Assembly: GCA_012934845.2 (NCBI GenBank)
Contig: WNNJ02000100.1
Coordinates: forward strand, 1 to 64,000
Length of the DNA stretch: 64,000 bases
Direction: 5' to 3'
DNA from: Pomphorhynchus laevis
Lineage: Eukaryota; Acanthocephala; Palaeacanthocephala; Echinorhynchida; Pomphorhynchidae
The notes under the pieces were generated by a model, which had not been told where the DNA came from, ran no database searches, and saw only the letters and a program-made list of their open reading frames with translations. Made by a program: the position numbers and the translations under genes. The stretch's first letter is position 1. Every line of letters begins with the position of its first letter. Of the stretch, positions 10,801 to 25,800 are shown piece after piece.

Positions 10801-13800
10801 ACATAACGATTTTATATTTTTCTGAAAAATAAAATTTATTAAACTAAGATGTCAGTGTTTATTGACTACGAACATTAGACATTGTAGATATACCAACATT
10901 ATCGAATATAAATAAACAAATTGCCAAATATAGTAAATAAACAATGTGTCAAATTTAGTTTGTAAGTAAAGTGTTACATTAAGTAAATAAACGATTTATT
11001 TAATATAGCGAAATTGGAAATATGTTTCCTGTCTTTGATCAACACATTGTAAATAAATGCATACTTATAATAACTCTTTTGAATTTAATTATGTTTTATT
11101 CTGAAAATTTTCACTGAGTGTAATGTCATAACAAGTTATTTACATTTAAGAAGATTAATAGAAGCTTCCGGGCATTTTATTCTGACGTATACAGTAACGT
11201 GCTATTACATCAAAATCATTTGAAAACAATTGTTGTTCAAATAGGTAAATATTTTTTTGTAAAATTGTATTAGTAAACTTGTTAGATATATTTTATATTA
11301 ATTTCTTAGTCGAACTCTACTATGTAAATGCATTTAGTGTTTACTGTTTTATTTCGATAACTCATATAACTTTCAAATTATCTTGTCCTCTTTGTCAGGA
11401 ATTTAGCTAAATCAGCAATTTAGCTTATGGAGGAACAAGAAAAAAGGCAGTGCAATTGCTATTATTTAAAGACTTGAAAACAAGAATTGAATATTATTTT
11501 GTTTTCAAAATAATAATAAGATTTATTTAGTTCACATAATCGAAATTTTGTTTTTAGAAAATATGTTTTTTTTTATTTTAGTATTATTATAGAGTAAAAT
11601 ACAAAGGCAACCTTTATATGATTTATATCAATTATCATCGCAGTAGTGTTTTGTAATAATTTGTAAGCAATCGCATTTATAAAGGACAATTGTGTATATT
11701 CGAGGTATATATCTTCGAGGTACACTTTAATCAATTCTCAAGCTTGCCTTCCATCGAGTTTATAAAGAATAAAAATTGCAGCCAATTGATAAGTGTTTAT
11801 AACTTGTATTTAGCACAGAAAGAGATAGATCGGCAAGAATTCACTGTACCTATTAAGCTTAGGCATATCGGGGAATGATTCGAACGATCATTTATTGACT
11901 GATACGTATTTGATCACTTATCAATTTCTTACTCGCATCGATTGGTTGAAGCTACATTTAATTATTATTAAAGCCGAAAAATATCAAAGTATGGTGGACG
12001 TGTGAACCGTAACAAGGAAAGCTGCTCGAAACATTTCAAGCAAAGACCAACAATTATAATAAGAATGCATTTCAAAGACAAGAAAACTATTTAAAAAGTA
12101 TATTCTATGAAAATCAGAATGTCAAGGCTATTGATAATGTCAGATCTCAAGAAAACAGATTTTATGAGAAATTCGAGAACCTGAAATTATTATAGCAGTA
12201 CTAATGTTGCTTGTAAGACCCATTTTCGGGAATTATAATTTGTGTATGGAAAAATTATATAATTAAAAAAAGCATGTTATTATAGTATGATTATATTATG
12301 ATTATATTATTACATTATGATTATAACAATTATATGATTATTATGTAATCATTCATTTTCATTAGTTATTGTCTTTAAAACTCTTGAATTGATGTTGACG
12401 CTGATTGAACCTTTAAGATCCGTCTTCCATACTGTATGCTTATTAGATATATCATATGGCAAGTAACCGATTTCCTACAAATGTTTATCAAGCCGTATTT
12501 ATAATTTATCAATTTTAAACAAAACGATCATTAAATATCGTTATGTTTACGAAACAGTTAATAATTATTCAAAAGAATAACCTTTTCCTTTGAATAATAA
12601 TTCATAATCAAAAGTTGCGTAAGTTTACGGAAGCAGACATTCTCGATACTGTGCTTCAATAATTCAGCATAATAATATCGAAGCAGATATATAAAAATTT
12701 TTCATTTCAAGACTTTGCAGATGTTTAGTAGATCTGGAAACGCTATTTTAGTTTTGGTTATGACTCATAGCTTCGTAAACCACTCAAATTTAATTTTGTA
12801 CTAATGTATATTATGCTAATGTATCTTATTTTAGTTGGTATGCCGCTTTTGCACCATGTGAACTGCATTTGAGAACCTCTACTACAGTAGCTGTTTTTAT
12901 CAGTTGTTATTATTTTTTTATATCATAACAGCTTTATAAAGATTAAAACTTATACGGTTTTATAAAACAAACTATTGATTTCGGATATTTTATGTTTTAT
13001 TGGCTTGAATCGTTGATGTTTCTAGCTGTAATGAGAGAAAAGCCACATGTTCACTTATGTACAGTAACTAATAACATTTACGAATTAGTTGTTGATTGGT
13101 TTACCTGTTTAAGTCGGCATAGCATTTGTCGCATAACCTAGTGTTATTAATTTTTCGAACTACTCACAAACATTTATTGTTTTTGAGAAAGTTGAGTATA
13201 AAATTATGTTTACAACAAATTTAGATAAGCTTGTTCATGAGTTTGAAGAGCTCTGTGATATTCCCTTAATGTTTATCACCTTTGCCGATAATGTAAGTTG
13301 CTCATGTATTTTTACTTCATTGAATTTAGATTTATTTATATTTATATTTCTAGTTTGTAGTTGACGCGTTTTGCCCTTATACTCATAGTATAAAAGTTAT
13401 GGACTTGAATGCCATGTACGAAGGCTTTAATGTTTGCAAAGAATCTGGCGATAAGGTACCACTTATGATCGATTTTTTATTTTTTTAATCAACGACTTTG
13501 GTGTGCGATTGCACAAATGCCACTTTATCGATTACTACATATTGTTTTTGAGCAAAACTGTACACATGTTGGGTTAGAAACACATAACTACTTTTACAGA
13601 TAAAAACATCTTTTTAAGGGTGAAACTCTTTCTAAATTATTCGACAATATACACAGCGATAGCTTTGTGTATTGTCGAATACACAAAGCTATCGCCAATT
13701 CTAAAATCTAATGTATCAATGCTGGACTGTAAATACGGTGTAATTCAGCTGATAAATCAATACGGACAGCCACGTATGTATATCCTTAAGCTATTTATTA

Positions 13801-16800
13801 TATTCCACAATTACCGAATGGATCTTGTGACAAATACGTAAATTGTCGTCTCTCATGTATTTTAGCAAAGCATTAAAGACCATAAAAACGCTACTTGTTT
13901 ATTGGAAAATAAAGCATTAATTTTCAAATATATTTATCTTATATGTTAAATGGCAGTTTATAAGAAAATTTTAACATATTTTATGTATTGTTTGTTACAA
14001 TTGCTTTTTTATAATTCTTTTAATTTGAGTTAGTATTATACATTATCGAGAATATCTCAATAATGTTTTTATATATTTTTCTTATATTTAATATAATTAA
14101 ATATAATAAAAATATTATTAAGCCATTTTCCATAAAATGTCTCAATTGTTTTCTCATATTGCTTGTGTTGGTATAACTCAAATTAAAAAGAAATATTAAA
14201 CTAGTTGTAACAAACAATACACAGAATATGTTATATTATATATACGGTCGCTGGCTAAACAAGCAAAATATAAAATTAAGGAACAGGAAAAAAAACAATT
14301 GTTATTTATAAAAATTTCTATTTAATACTCTTATCAACGCTTAACGTTGTTTTTACCGGTTAAATAGTGAAAAAATCAAATATTTACGATTTATCATTTG
14401 TGTTTTTGTGCATAGATGCTGACTGAAATTCAAGAATATTCAATCGATGCAATTTTGCCAAATAATAATCTAGATGACTGGAAGTATATTGATCGCGTAA
14501 GTAATCTCGTTAGTTTTAAAATAAAATTATTTCTAAAAGTATGGCGTTGTGGATTTAAACGTAAAGTGAAACATTTATCGTTTAAAAGTCAAAAGTACTT
14601 TCAATTAATACTGTTTATTGCATCTTTAAAGATTTAATATTAAAATATTATTTATACAAGTTTATTTTTATCAAAATCGTATTGTTATTAATACTTTTTT
14701 ATATAAACAATACTTTATGATAACATCGTATTGTGAGTATAGAAATGAACTACTCATTGAATAATTTGCATCATAATAAAATTACGAAAAACACTGTATA
14801 GGAAGATTCTCCTAATTAAACGGAAACCATTACTATATTCATCATTGTTGTGAACCTCATGTAATTGAGATTTTTGCTTACCGCAATCTCTATGTGATTC
14901 TATGCGTATTTAAATTACTATATTTAAAAATAAAGGTTGTCGCTAAAGTAATGATATAGAGTAGATCCTGACTTTTCGTATTCCTGTATTTTGCTTAAAT
15001 ATATCAAATTACTTTTTTTGCGAATGCCTAAATAAACTAAATCCAACAATTCCCACCATAAACTTTGTTTTGCATGTTATATTAACCTTTAAGGAACCGA
15101 TGATTAATTAGATTTTATCTTTCGCTACATTTTTTTTCACTGTAAAAGCTCATTTAAATTAATGCAATATAAACACTTCAATGCAGCGATGTAAATATCA
15201 TGAGTATACTTCTGCGCTTTCCAATCGGTGTCGATTTGCTTCTAGGAAGTGAATACTGATACTGCATGGGTTCGAGAAGCACAATGTTGAATTTTGTGTT
15301 ATTGAACAAAACTATTTAGATGTCGATGATCCACATACAGCTCTCATCGTATCTGAAGATAATTGTAGATCACCAGTGCCATGATCATATAGAATTCATA
15401 CCATAGGCAATTTTTATGCAAAAATAATCGTAAATTATCATTTGTAGTACGTCAACATATGTTACCCTGTATTGTTTAGTGTAATGTAAAAATATTAATC
15501 CTTTAAGGTAATCAATAATAAATAATTTTTACGCATATTGGTGATAGTTGCTATTCAATACATGAATTTGAAGGGTATTAAAATTGCATGTACTTTGAAA
15601 TTAGAAAATTCACTTTTATTTAATTTCATAAATGTTTCGAATGTAGAATCATTTGACTATTGCCTTTTATAAATATAGATTGACTTAACTCTATTATTTC
15701 AAATACTGCTTGGTGATAATTTCCATTTAGTTTTTTCTAATTGTTCTTCAACTTTTAATTTAACATATTATGTCTTTAAATAAATCTTTAATATAAGATT
15801 CAATTATAAAAATAACTGTTATTTATTAGTGGAGAGAGTGAAATGCAAAGTTTTATTTTAATATCGAATTTTCGATAGCCGACTGCTATCATCATCAGGA
15901 TAAAATTGTACAAAATAGTTTTTAATATTTTAAACATATTTTGTACAATTTTATCCTGATAATAGCAGTTGATAATCGAAAATTCAATATTTAAAAAACA
16001 ATTAATATTTTACTCTCTCCACTAATAAATAACAGAAACCAATGAGTGAACCCGCTGAATCCGTAGATTCCTATTGTTCACTGATAAATAACTACATATT
16101 TCATTTTGTTGTTTTTGTAAATTAGACTAAAATTAAACATTTATTTTTCAAACCGGGAATTTCATCTTTAATTGTAGCTCAGAAAGTTTCATAGGTTCAA
16201 ACAAATTATTTTTTGGTTTTGATATCTATTTCGAAGTTAATCGGCCGAGGTTTCGGATAATACTTTTATCTTCGATAGTTTTCTAATAAGAAATTTGGTA
16301 TTAATCTATTTTATATTACCAAAAATAAATGAATTAAGGTAAATTTGTGATTTATTAAATTGTTCAACATTGTTAAATGGACATTATCATTATATCATTA
16401 CAATTTTAGAATTCGAAACGGCTATGTGAATGTATATTGCGAATGCTTTGCCAGTTGTCCATGATGCAACGAACGTTTTCCGATTACATTTCAATTGTAT
16501 ACAATCTATTTACAGCTGATGAAAATGTAAGCATTATGTTTAAATATAATAATTCAAGATTAAAATGATTGCATTATTAAACTCAGGCATTACACGATTA
16601 AACGTAGTAACTTTATTAAACTAGAATAGAACGATTTAATGGCATATGCTAAACAAAAGCACAATTATACTATCTTTAAGATATATTTATTTTTGTTCTT
16701 AATGTAGCAAAAAATGGATTTTATAAAATTAAATAATTATTTTTTCAAAAAATTAAATTTCCCTGAGAACTATTGATTTGTCTTTTTTAGGTAAAAAGAA

Positions 16801-19800
16801 ATAGCCGAATTTTTAAGTGTCTGCTATCAAATTAAATTATTTAAATTATAATTATTTAATTATTAAAATTTATTAACAATAAAGTCATTACATTATCAAT
16901 AAAATGATGCTGCTTGAATGTGTTGTTTTTATCGTTTTTGCTGCTTTGGATTAAGCGGAAAATTCGCAACCAAATTTGTTACGAATATCAATTCATAACG
17001 AATCACATATTCTTATCTTCGATGCTTAGTTTGTACTAGTATCTAGCCTCAGATGAGCCAGTGTCAAAAAGATTCAGTAGATTCAGCTTATGTAATCATA
17101 TCAATATAACATTTAGTACATAAATAATGCACAATATAAATTAAGATATAAGTTTATCATAAATTAATGCACGTTACACCTATCACAATTATACAAATCA
17201 ATTTTATTTAAAAGAGTGCCCAAAAGCTGCTCTTGGACTAAAGTTTCTCAATCATCGATATTGTATAATTAATCTTTCAAAATCGTCGATATTGTAGAAT
17301 TAACATATTTTTATACGTTATATATGGATATTAAATAAATTAAATATATAAAGATATAAAAGTATTGTTATATAATATTTATGGTAATACTATATAAGTA
17401 TTATAAAAATTATAATATATAATAATATATAATATTATATATAATATTATATATTATATAATATTATATAAATATTTATAATATTTATTTATAAATGTTT
17501 AGTATAAAACTTAAGGTTACGCATTTTTAGTGTCTATTGATCATTCAAATGTAATATTCGAATAAGAGGAATGTTTAACAAAAAGCTTTGTTAAAAATGA
17601 GTTATTAAATCAAAGCGAAAATACATTGTGTAAATTCTCGTGTATTTGACTTCGACATTGTAATGTCGAATAGGGGAGAATAATGGGAATTTCATGTAGA
17701 GGATTATCGCAAAATTACTAGCTAGCTTATCGTTTTATATTTGTTGATGTATTAATAACTAGCTTAGAGAAGATATCTTCTAACAATTTTTTATTTTTTA
17801 AAATATACTTTTAGAAATGTGTAATTTATTTTTACAAGTACTCATTGATATTTGAGAGTTTACTACCGAATGTAGTATATATAAGTTAACTCTTCGTTGA
17901 CCTTATTATAGTTCAAAATACCCTAATTTTGAAAACGAATGTTCGATACATCATGACAGTTATTTGCTTCAATTTTTTATAACTAGATAATATGCATTTA
18001 GATATATTTTGTGCGTAATTCTAAATGAGTAGATTCGAAAAATAAGAATTCAAGCGATCCGATAATTGCTTTTCTACTGATGACATTAATCATCTCTCTG
18101 ACAATTATATAATTAGTTATTTTATTTTAATTATACAATATCTTATTTTGCTGCTACCGCTTCTTATCTCTATGCTTCTGCTAGCTCCAAAAATGTAGAA
18201 TTAAAGCATAATGTATTTCGTGTTTCGAAGAATCAAGAGCTTTCGTGTTTCGAATAATCTAAGCATTAAACATTTCAATGTCCTTCTGCTGCCCTGACAT
18301 TATATGCACCCTTCGCTATTGTAAGGAAATATTTAGAAGTAAACATGTACTAAATAAATAATTGTCCATATAATCATATCATCATGTCGGAGTTTACATG
18401 AAAGCGTTCACTTGAAAATATTATGTAAATCAAAACAATAAGTTCAAGCTGTTATTTCGTTACTGTCTTCCATCGAAAAAAACACATTCATTCACTCAAA
18501 ATAAGACATTTTTTGTCTTATTTTCGAAGTAATTGAGGTGTCTTATATTCAAGGTCTTTTATAATTTTAAAATGTCTAAAACTAATGTTTGAAAATATTA
18601 AAGACCTTAGAATAAGTTACAATGTTAAATAAAAGCTCGATGTAATCAAGGATTACTAATCTGACACTGTAAATAGATTAAGTAAAACCCAACCGAAGTG
18701 AGTCAAAGCTAAGTCAAACCGAAGTGACAGCTAAGTATTCTTTCACATGAGAAATGTTAAGTTTATGGATTAACCAAAAATAAAAATTTTTGAAACCGTA
18801 TAAAACGACAACTCTATATAGTACAATGTCGTAAATTGAAAAGATCTGAAAATCGTACTCCATATAAAGAAATTGACGACTAGCTTATAAGCTGTGTTAG
18901 ATACTTGAATCGTAAAGGTTTTGTGGTTTAGAATAAGTATTTATCCTTAATTGGTAATATAATTAATGATTGGATGGCAGAAACTATAAAAGATGAAAGC
19001 CCCGAACAAAAACTTTTAATTTCAAAATACGGTCGTATAGATAGTTAGAAATATATGTTATGACATTATGAAAATGATATCTGAAGAATTTATTATAAAC
19101 CCTTTTGAAGCTTGCGAAATATTGGTAGAGGACATGAATACAGATAAATTACATGAATTATTGAAAAAATTACTTTTGAGAGATGTTATCATTACAAAGA
19201 CAATTTCAAACAATACCGAAACAATATTTTATGAAGTCAAATATAAATACAACTTTAAAGATTGAAATTTTCATGTAAAAGACAGAAGATTCTTTTCTTA
19301 TAATAATTTCTCTAATTCTATATAGTGCTACTTATAAGCATATAGAAGTTATATATCGGATAGCGGAAAATATGAATTTAATAACATAATTGGAAGGATT
19401 TTAAGATCATAAGTATATTCAATCCCTACGTATGCCGGGACAAAAATATTGTGGATTAGAATATTTTGTAGCTTTTAGACTTTTAAATATGAAAAATAAT
19501 TTAAAAAATGATGAAGACCAAGTGGATAAGAAATATCATAATTTAAATTCTACTAATGAACAGGGGTATATGACATTCTTCAAATTTCATCATATTATGT
19601 TAATGAAAAAATTATTTTTATGAAAAACCATATTTTCTTGTTTTTTAAATCCAAAAATTATACTTTTTAAAATTTCATATTTTCGAGAGAAGACAGTAGA
19701 AAACAATTGCGGAATATACATTATATGCAGAGGTTAATGTTTAAAAATAATAATTGCATATTTTTGACACATTTGAATATAGAATTTTAAGGAATTAAAC

Positions 19801-22800
19801 GGTTATTTGATGTCACAGGTTTTGGTGGTTTATTATTGGAAAATATGTGAATTTAGCTGCTATTATTATATATAGCTCGTATTATCATAATTTAGCTTAT
19901 ATTATCAAATTGATAATGACTATATCTATATTATCATATAGATAATGATATGTATTTTGAGTCTATATATATGTATATGCATATGTAAATATACATACAT
20001 ATATAAATATGTTTTTTATGATATATCTAAATCACGTAAGTAGTGATATGTATGTTATGTAACATTCAGATGATGCATTGTTCCTAGCTTGTTTCTCAAT
20101 AGGAAACAAAAACATACTATGAACAAATTTAAGTATTTTACCAAATAAAAATTCATTAACGTGTCATGAAATCAAAAATAAAACTTAGCTTTTCTCATCC
20201 TAGTCTGTAGCACTTGATAGTGTTTATAGTAGCTCAATTTTAAGGTTATTGATATTTCCGATAAGCTGTGTGAAATGTGGAAAAGATGGAACATGATTTA
20301 CAAGGATATATCATCCGGTGGGTTGTCACCGTCAACAGGAGAAGAATTTGACGAATCGAACACATCTGACATTCATATTGCACATCAAACTATACAAGAG
20401 TGCGTTCAAAGTAATTACGGATTGCAATCATTGGACAAAGTATCAAGATGCATTAAAGCTATAAGGTAATATTGTATTACATTTGTATTCTATGACATTA
20501 TCGCAGCCATGTTTCTAAACTACATGTTTAAAGATAGTCTGTGTTTTAATTAAAACCACGTTTTAATTAACTACGATTTAATAAATCGTTGATCGCTCCC
20601 ATATCATACTATCGATATATCGATATAGGAATGATCAACGATTTATCCAATTTAAATAAGGAATTGTAATTTTTATCTATAAATTACGTATTGCTCCTAT
20701 TTCTATATATAAATATATCAGCATGAATATATATAAAATTTATATATAATTTATACATAGTCAGTAATAATAATCCGCTTTCCAAGATCCATGATTTGAA
20801 TATTATTTAATAAATTAGTACAGTTTAAAACGAAATACAGATAAAACTTTGATACGTTTCGACTTCACGTCTTGTTCACAAAAATCTAGTATATAATACA
20901 ATCAAAATGAGTTTTGTAGTGCTAGAAGCACGGAAGTGTTTATTAACGTATTTATCGTTACCAGCATTCACTAGCTGTAAGGTTAAAACGTTGTAAAACA
21001 ACTTTTAATTATTTTATATAATGGTTTGCGTGTTTATATAATGGTTTCCAATTGTTTCATTTCGGATAGAAACTTTAAACGTAGGATCTTTGATTGGCAA
21101 ATCCATCGAACTGGGAGCAGCCCGACATGAGCACATAGTTGAGATTTGTGTATTCTTCAAGAAACAAGATGAGGTGGGTCCAAGTCGAGGAAGATAAGCC
21201 ACAGATACAAAGTAATATATCATGGCAATCATCATACAAAGTATGGTATAGGTATACCTGTAGCAGACACATTGCAAGATCTCGTTTCAAATGTAGATAT
21301 ATAAAGCGACCGATTGATGAGGGTGGTTTTTGCGACTGACAAAGGGTGATTTCATGTCTTCAGTACTTACACACCTTCATGTGGGATGCTCCGAAAGTGA
21401 TAAATACGCTTTTTTAGAATAGCTGAAAGACAACGTAATAAACATTCCCTCCGGACACATTGTCATTATCGTTGGTGAACTGAATGGGCATGTCGGGAAA
21501 GAAAGTGATGTATACACGTGTCGTGGCGCATGTGGCTTTGGTGTAAGGAGCGATAGCGGTGAGCGCATTCTAAATTTCACACAGAATCATGATCTTGTCG
21601 TGTCGAATACATGATTCATCAAGCGCGAATCCCACCTTAAAACATTTTACAGCGGCAACACTTTATTTTAAATCGACTATATTTTGTTCAAGAGAAGAAA
21701 GTTAAATGCGATTATGGACGTTAAAGTTATCCCGCACGTAACTGTTGCAACACAGCACCGTCCACTTATTGCCGATTTGAAAATATGTCGAGCACGTAAG
21801 CCGCGAGTAGATAGGACACGTTTACCTAAACTCAAATTGTGGCGTCTCAATCAAAATGCACTTGCATTAATCTGTGCAATGGTCTTACCAAAGGTCACCG
21901 ACATAGATACTACTTGGAATATTTTCAAAAGAACGACGATAAAGCAAACAAGCAACGTGATTGGGTATACCAAGGAAGGTCGCCGATATATAGACAAATC
22001 GGCTTGGCTATGGACAGACGAAGTTCGCACTAGAGTAGGGGAGAAGAAACACAGATATTATATATTCATCAAAAACAAGTCCCAAGAGAATTGGATGCAA
22101 TATGTGACAGCTCGGAAAATAGCAAAACGCTCGGTAGCCGCCGCAAAGTATAATCAATATAGATTGACTTATAAACAGCTGGGTAAACGCGGCAACGAGA
22201 AAGCAATTGACAAAATGGAACGTTCACGGAATCGAGAAACCGAAGATCTGGGAAAGTTTTGGGGAATTAATGATAAAAATGGTTATTTTATTACGGAACC
22301 TCGAGCGGCTGTTGAAAGATGGCGAGAATATTTTGAAGTATTTATACCGAAGAATTCCCGCATATTTCCATACCAAGTGGATCTCCAGTAGCTGGACCTG
22401 TAGAGCGAATTCCAGAAGTTGAGGTCCATTGTGCACTTAAGTTTATGAAGGCACCGACGACATTGCAGTCGATCTCAAGAGGTGTACGCAATGGTCACCT
22501 GTGACATGGCTAGCAGATTTCTTCAACGCTATTGTTAGTGAACAGACAGTGCCCGGGGGACTGGCAACAAGCTCAACGATCCCGATTTTTAAAGGGAAAT
22601 ATAATCCAGCGGAGTGTACTTGCTATCGACCTATTCGTCCAATTTCACACACTATGAAGCTCTTTGAGAAGATTGTAGAGAAGCGTATTTGATCAATCGC
22701 AAAGATAACCGTTAATAGTTTCCGGTAGTGGAAACTCCGATGCGATCTTTGCAGCTAGACAACGACAAAACAGCCAATCTACATGGCATTCCTAGATCTG

Positions 22801-25800
22801 GAAAAGGCATTTGACATGATACATCATGAGCTCATATGGTATGCGCTGCGTTTTCACGGTGTTCCGGAAGAATTCGTAACCTGGGTTCGTCTGCTTTATA
22901 AAAACTCGCTGACGTATGTCAAAGCAGCAGGAACTTCTAGCGGTTTTAAAATAACGGTTGGGGTTCACCAGGGATCGTCACTATCGCCACTTTTGTTTGT
23001 TCTGGTTTTGGATGCAATTACACATGATATATAGAGCCAGGTACCATGGACATTATTATATGCTGACGATTTATTCCTCGCTTCCAAAAGTATAGATGAC
23101 TTGATATGTCAAGTCAATACCTAGAATTCTCGGCTGGTCAAATTTGGGTTGAGATTGAATATCTTCAAAACAGATTTTCTCTGTACGGACCCAAGACAGA
23201 GTGAATTGATTTACGTTAGTAGCCAGCTCCTTCAAAAGGTATCTCGTTTTAGATACCTGGGATTGCACCTATTAGCAAATGGAGACCACTTTCCAGACGT
23301 GAACACTCGGGTCTCTGCAGCGTGATCGAAGTGGGGTTGGTAACATCTGTTCTCCTCGATAAAAGAATTCCCTTGATTCTGAAGCGACGTTATTATCAAA
23401 CCGTAATTCGAACTGTCGCTTTATACGAAACCAAATACCGTCAGGTGACTAAAGCAGCAGATCATCGATTAGGCACGATGGAAACGAAGATGCTACGATT
23501 GACAATGGTTCTAACACTTCGCTATCGGTTGTCTAATGATAAAATTCGCAAGGCTTTTGAAGTAGTGCCGATATCAGAAAAGGCGAGGGAAACGAGACTC
23601 AAATGGTATGGTCATGTTGTAAGGTCTCCAGCGGAAACTCCCTATTCGTGCATTCTTTGAACTTCACGTTACAAGTAATCGGCCTCGCGGAAGACCAAAG
23701 CGCCGTTGGTTACACTCGATCAACAAAGATCTGACATCTTTGCAGATTCCAGTAAACAATGCATACCGACTGGAGGAATGGAGGACACTGGTCATGGTAG
23801 CAGACCCGCCAAGCAGGACAAAAGCTGTAGGAGAATATTTGCACGTAGATTAATTTTTAATAATATGATCAATCATATCGTTTTGAGTGCGCTTCGTTGA
23901 TTGTTTACTCAAACGTTACATAGTGTGCTTGTTTAAATTATATAACTTAGCTTAAAACATCGACAATTATCCATGTACACATTTACAACAAGATTTTAAG
24001 CATTGTTCAACGCTATTATAGAGAGCTGGTTTATCCGCATGTTTTAGTCAAGAGCTTACCAAAAATCCTTTAGAGTAGCATTTTTACGAAAAGTCTGATA
24101 TTTTAGCTTTGGGTAAATCCAAATAATGCGCAATATTATTGTGACGTTTAGCAAATTTACTTTGTAAATAACCGGTTCCATTATGAAATTTAGGTTCAAT
24201 AACCAGTATATTATCCTTGGTGTCATCCGATGTATTCGGTTTTAAAAGATGTTTCTGCGTTAGCTTCCAGTTTTTGAAATTATCGTAAAATTTCCCAGAG
24301 TATATCCTCATTGATTAAACGATATTGATAGTTCTCTAAGTGTTTTTTTCAGATCTTCTAGCGAACCACATGTCTTCTTACATCGAAATCCCTCGTTTTG
24401 TTTTTGATTGCAATAAAGAAAATATCGATATCGTTTAAAGATAGAGGATATATTCACATGAAAATTTTACGAGAATTTCAAAAACAAAATCAGAGAGGCA
24501 CTACAATATTGGAAGCATTGTGATTTATATGTGCCATAAATGCGAAGGATACGATGTTTGTATAAAGTAAAAGGTCACATCAAGCTACCTTAATGAATTA
24601 CCAACCGATTAAAAGCAGAAATTGTTATACAAGGCAAATATAAATATTTAAAATTTCTAATCTTAGCAAGGAAACGATATATGAATGGAAAGTCAATGGT
24701 TGATATACAATTCTTCAGTATCGAAACTGGTAATATAAAACAAGAATGCTGCAAAAATGTGAAAATGTCTTGATAAAGCTTAGAAATAAGCTAAACGAAG
24801 ATTTTAAAAAATTAAAAAGAGTTTATATGGTAAATTTTTTCGATCAGTTAAATACATATCTAATTATTCTAACTAATTATCATCCCCAACTAATTAACAA
24901 TTATTTAGCACTATTGTGAATAGCAGTAATCACGAGCGTAAATTAACAATTTAGCTCATTTTTATACATTTTTCCTGTTTCTTTGCTTAAATCATTAATT
25001 ATGTCAAGGTTATAAATGTAATTTCGTAGTTTCTATCTTAGAAAAACTGTAAAATAAAATTCTAGCATCATTTTAAATTATATATGTAAATATATAGAGC
25101 ATTAAAATAAATATTGATATATGTATTATTGTTTTTACCGCATTAGTTAATTACATTACGATTACAGGCTGTCACAATCGTTGAGGCAAAATAAAATATA
25201 CATTTAAATACAATTTAAATTAATTTAAACCCTGTTTATATGCCTTTTTATCTGGATTGATTTGTGCATTTGTTCATAGAAAGCAGTAGCTATCAAAGCT
25301 TTTGAAATAAATAATGTCTTTACAGCTTACTGATGAACGGAAAGCGATGTTACTTTCCACCAAAATTAAATAAAATATTCAAAATCTCAAATTTGCTATC
25401 AATCTATAATAATAATTATATCATCGTATTTTAAGAGCTAGAAATGTTATAAATTTTATGTAAAACTTGTAAATTGCTAGGATGTAACACTGTTTTATTT
25501 TTCAGAGTAGCGTATCCAAACGAGTATGGTGGTATAAATGGTTTGGATAAATACCTGATATTTTTGAGTATATGTTATATGTATCAGCAAGGTGTAAATA
25601 GCAATTATCCAACGATCGCATTGCTGGACAGCCAGACTATAAGATTTGCTGTCGACGACGCTGATCATCAATCACAGATCTACATATCCGCCGAAAGCGA
25701 TAATCCATCGTATTTGGACGAATACATAAATATCACAAGTAACTCTCAACATTCGAAAAGCGGCCATTGTCACTTACTAAAGAGTAATAGTATCAGTAAT

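Noticed and set aside
13620-13841. Possible extra exon of the host gene (LSPILKSNVSMLDCKYG)
   Set aside because: Splice phases do not fit the flanking exons, which join in phase without it; part of the frame is an inverted repeat.
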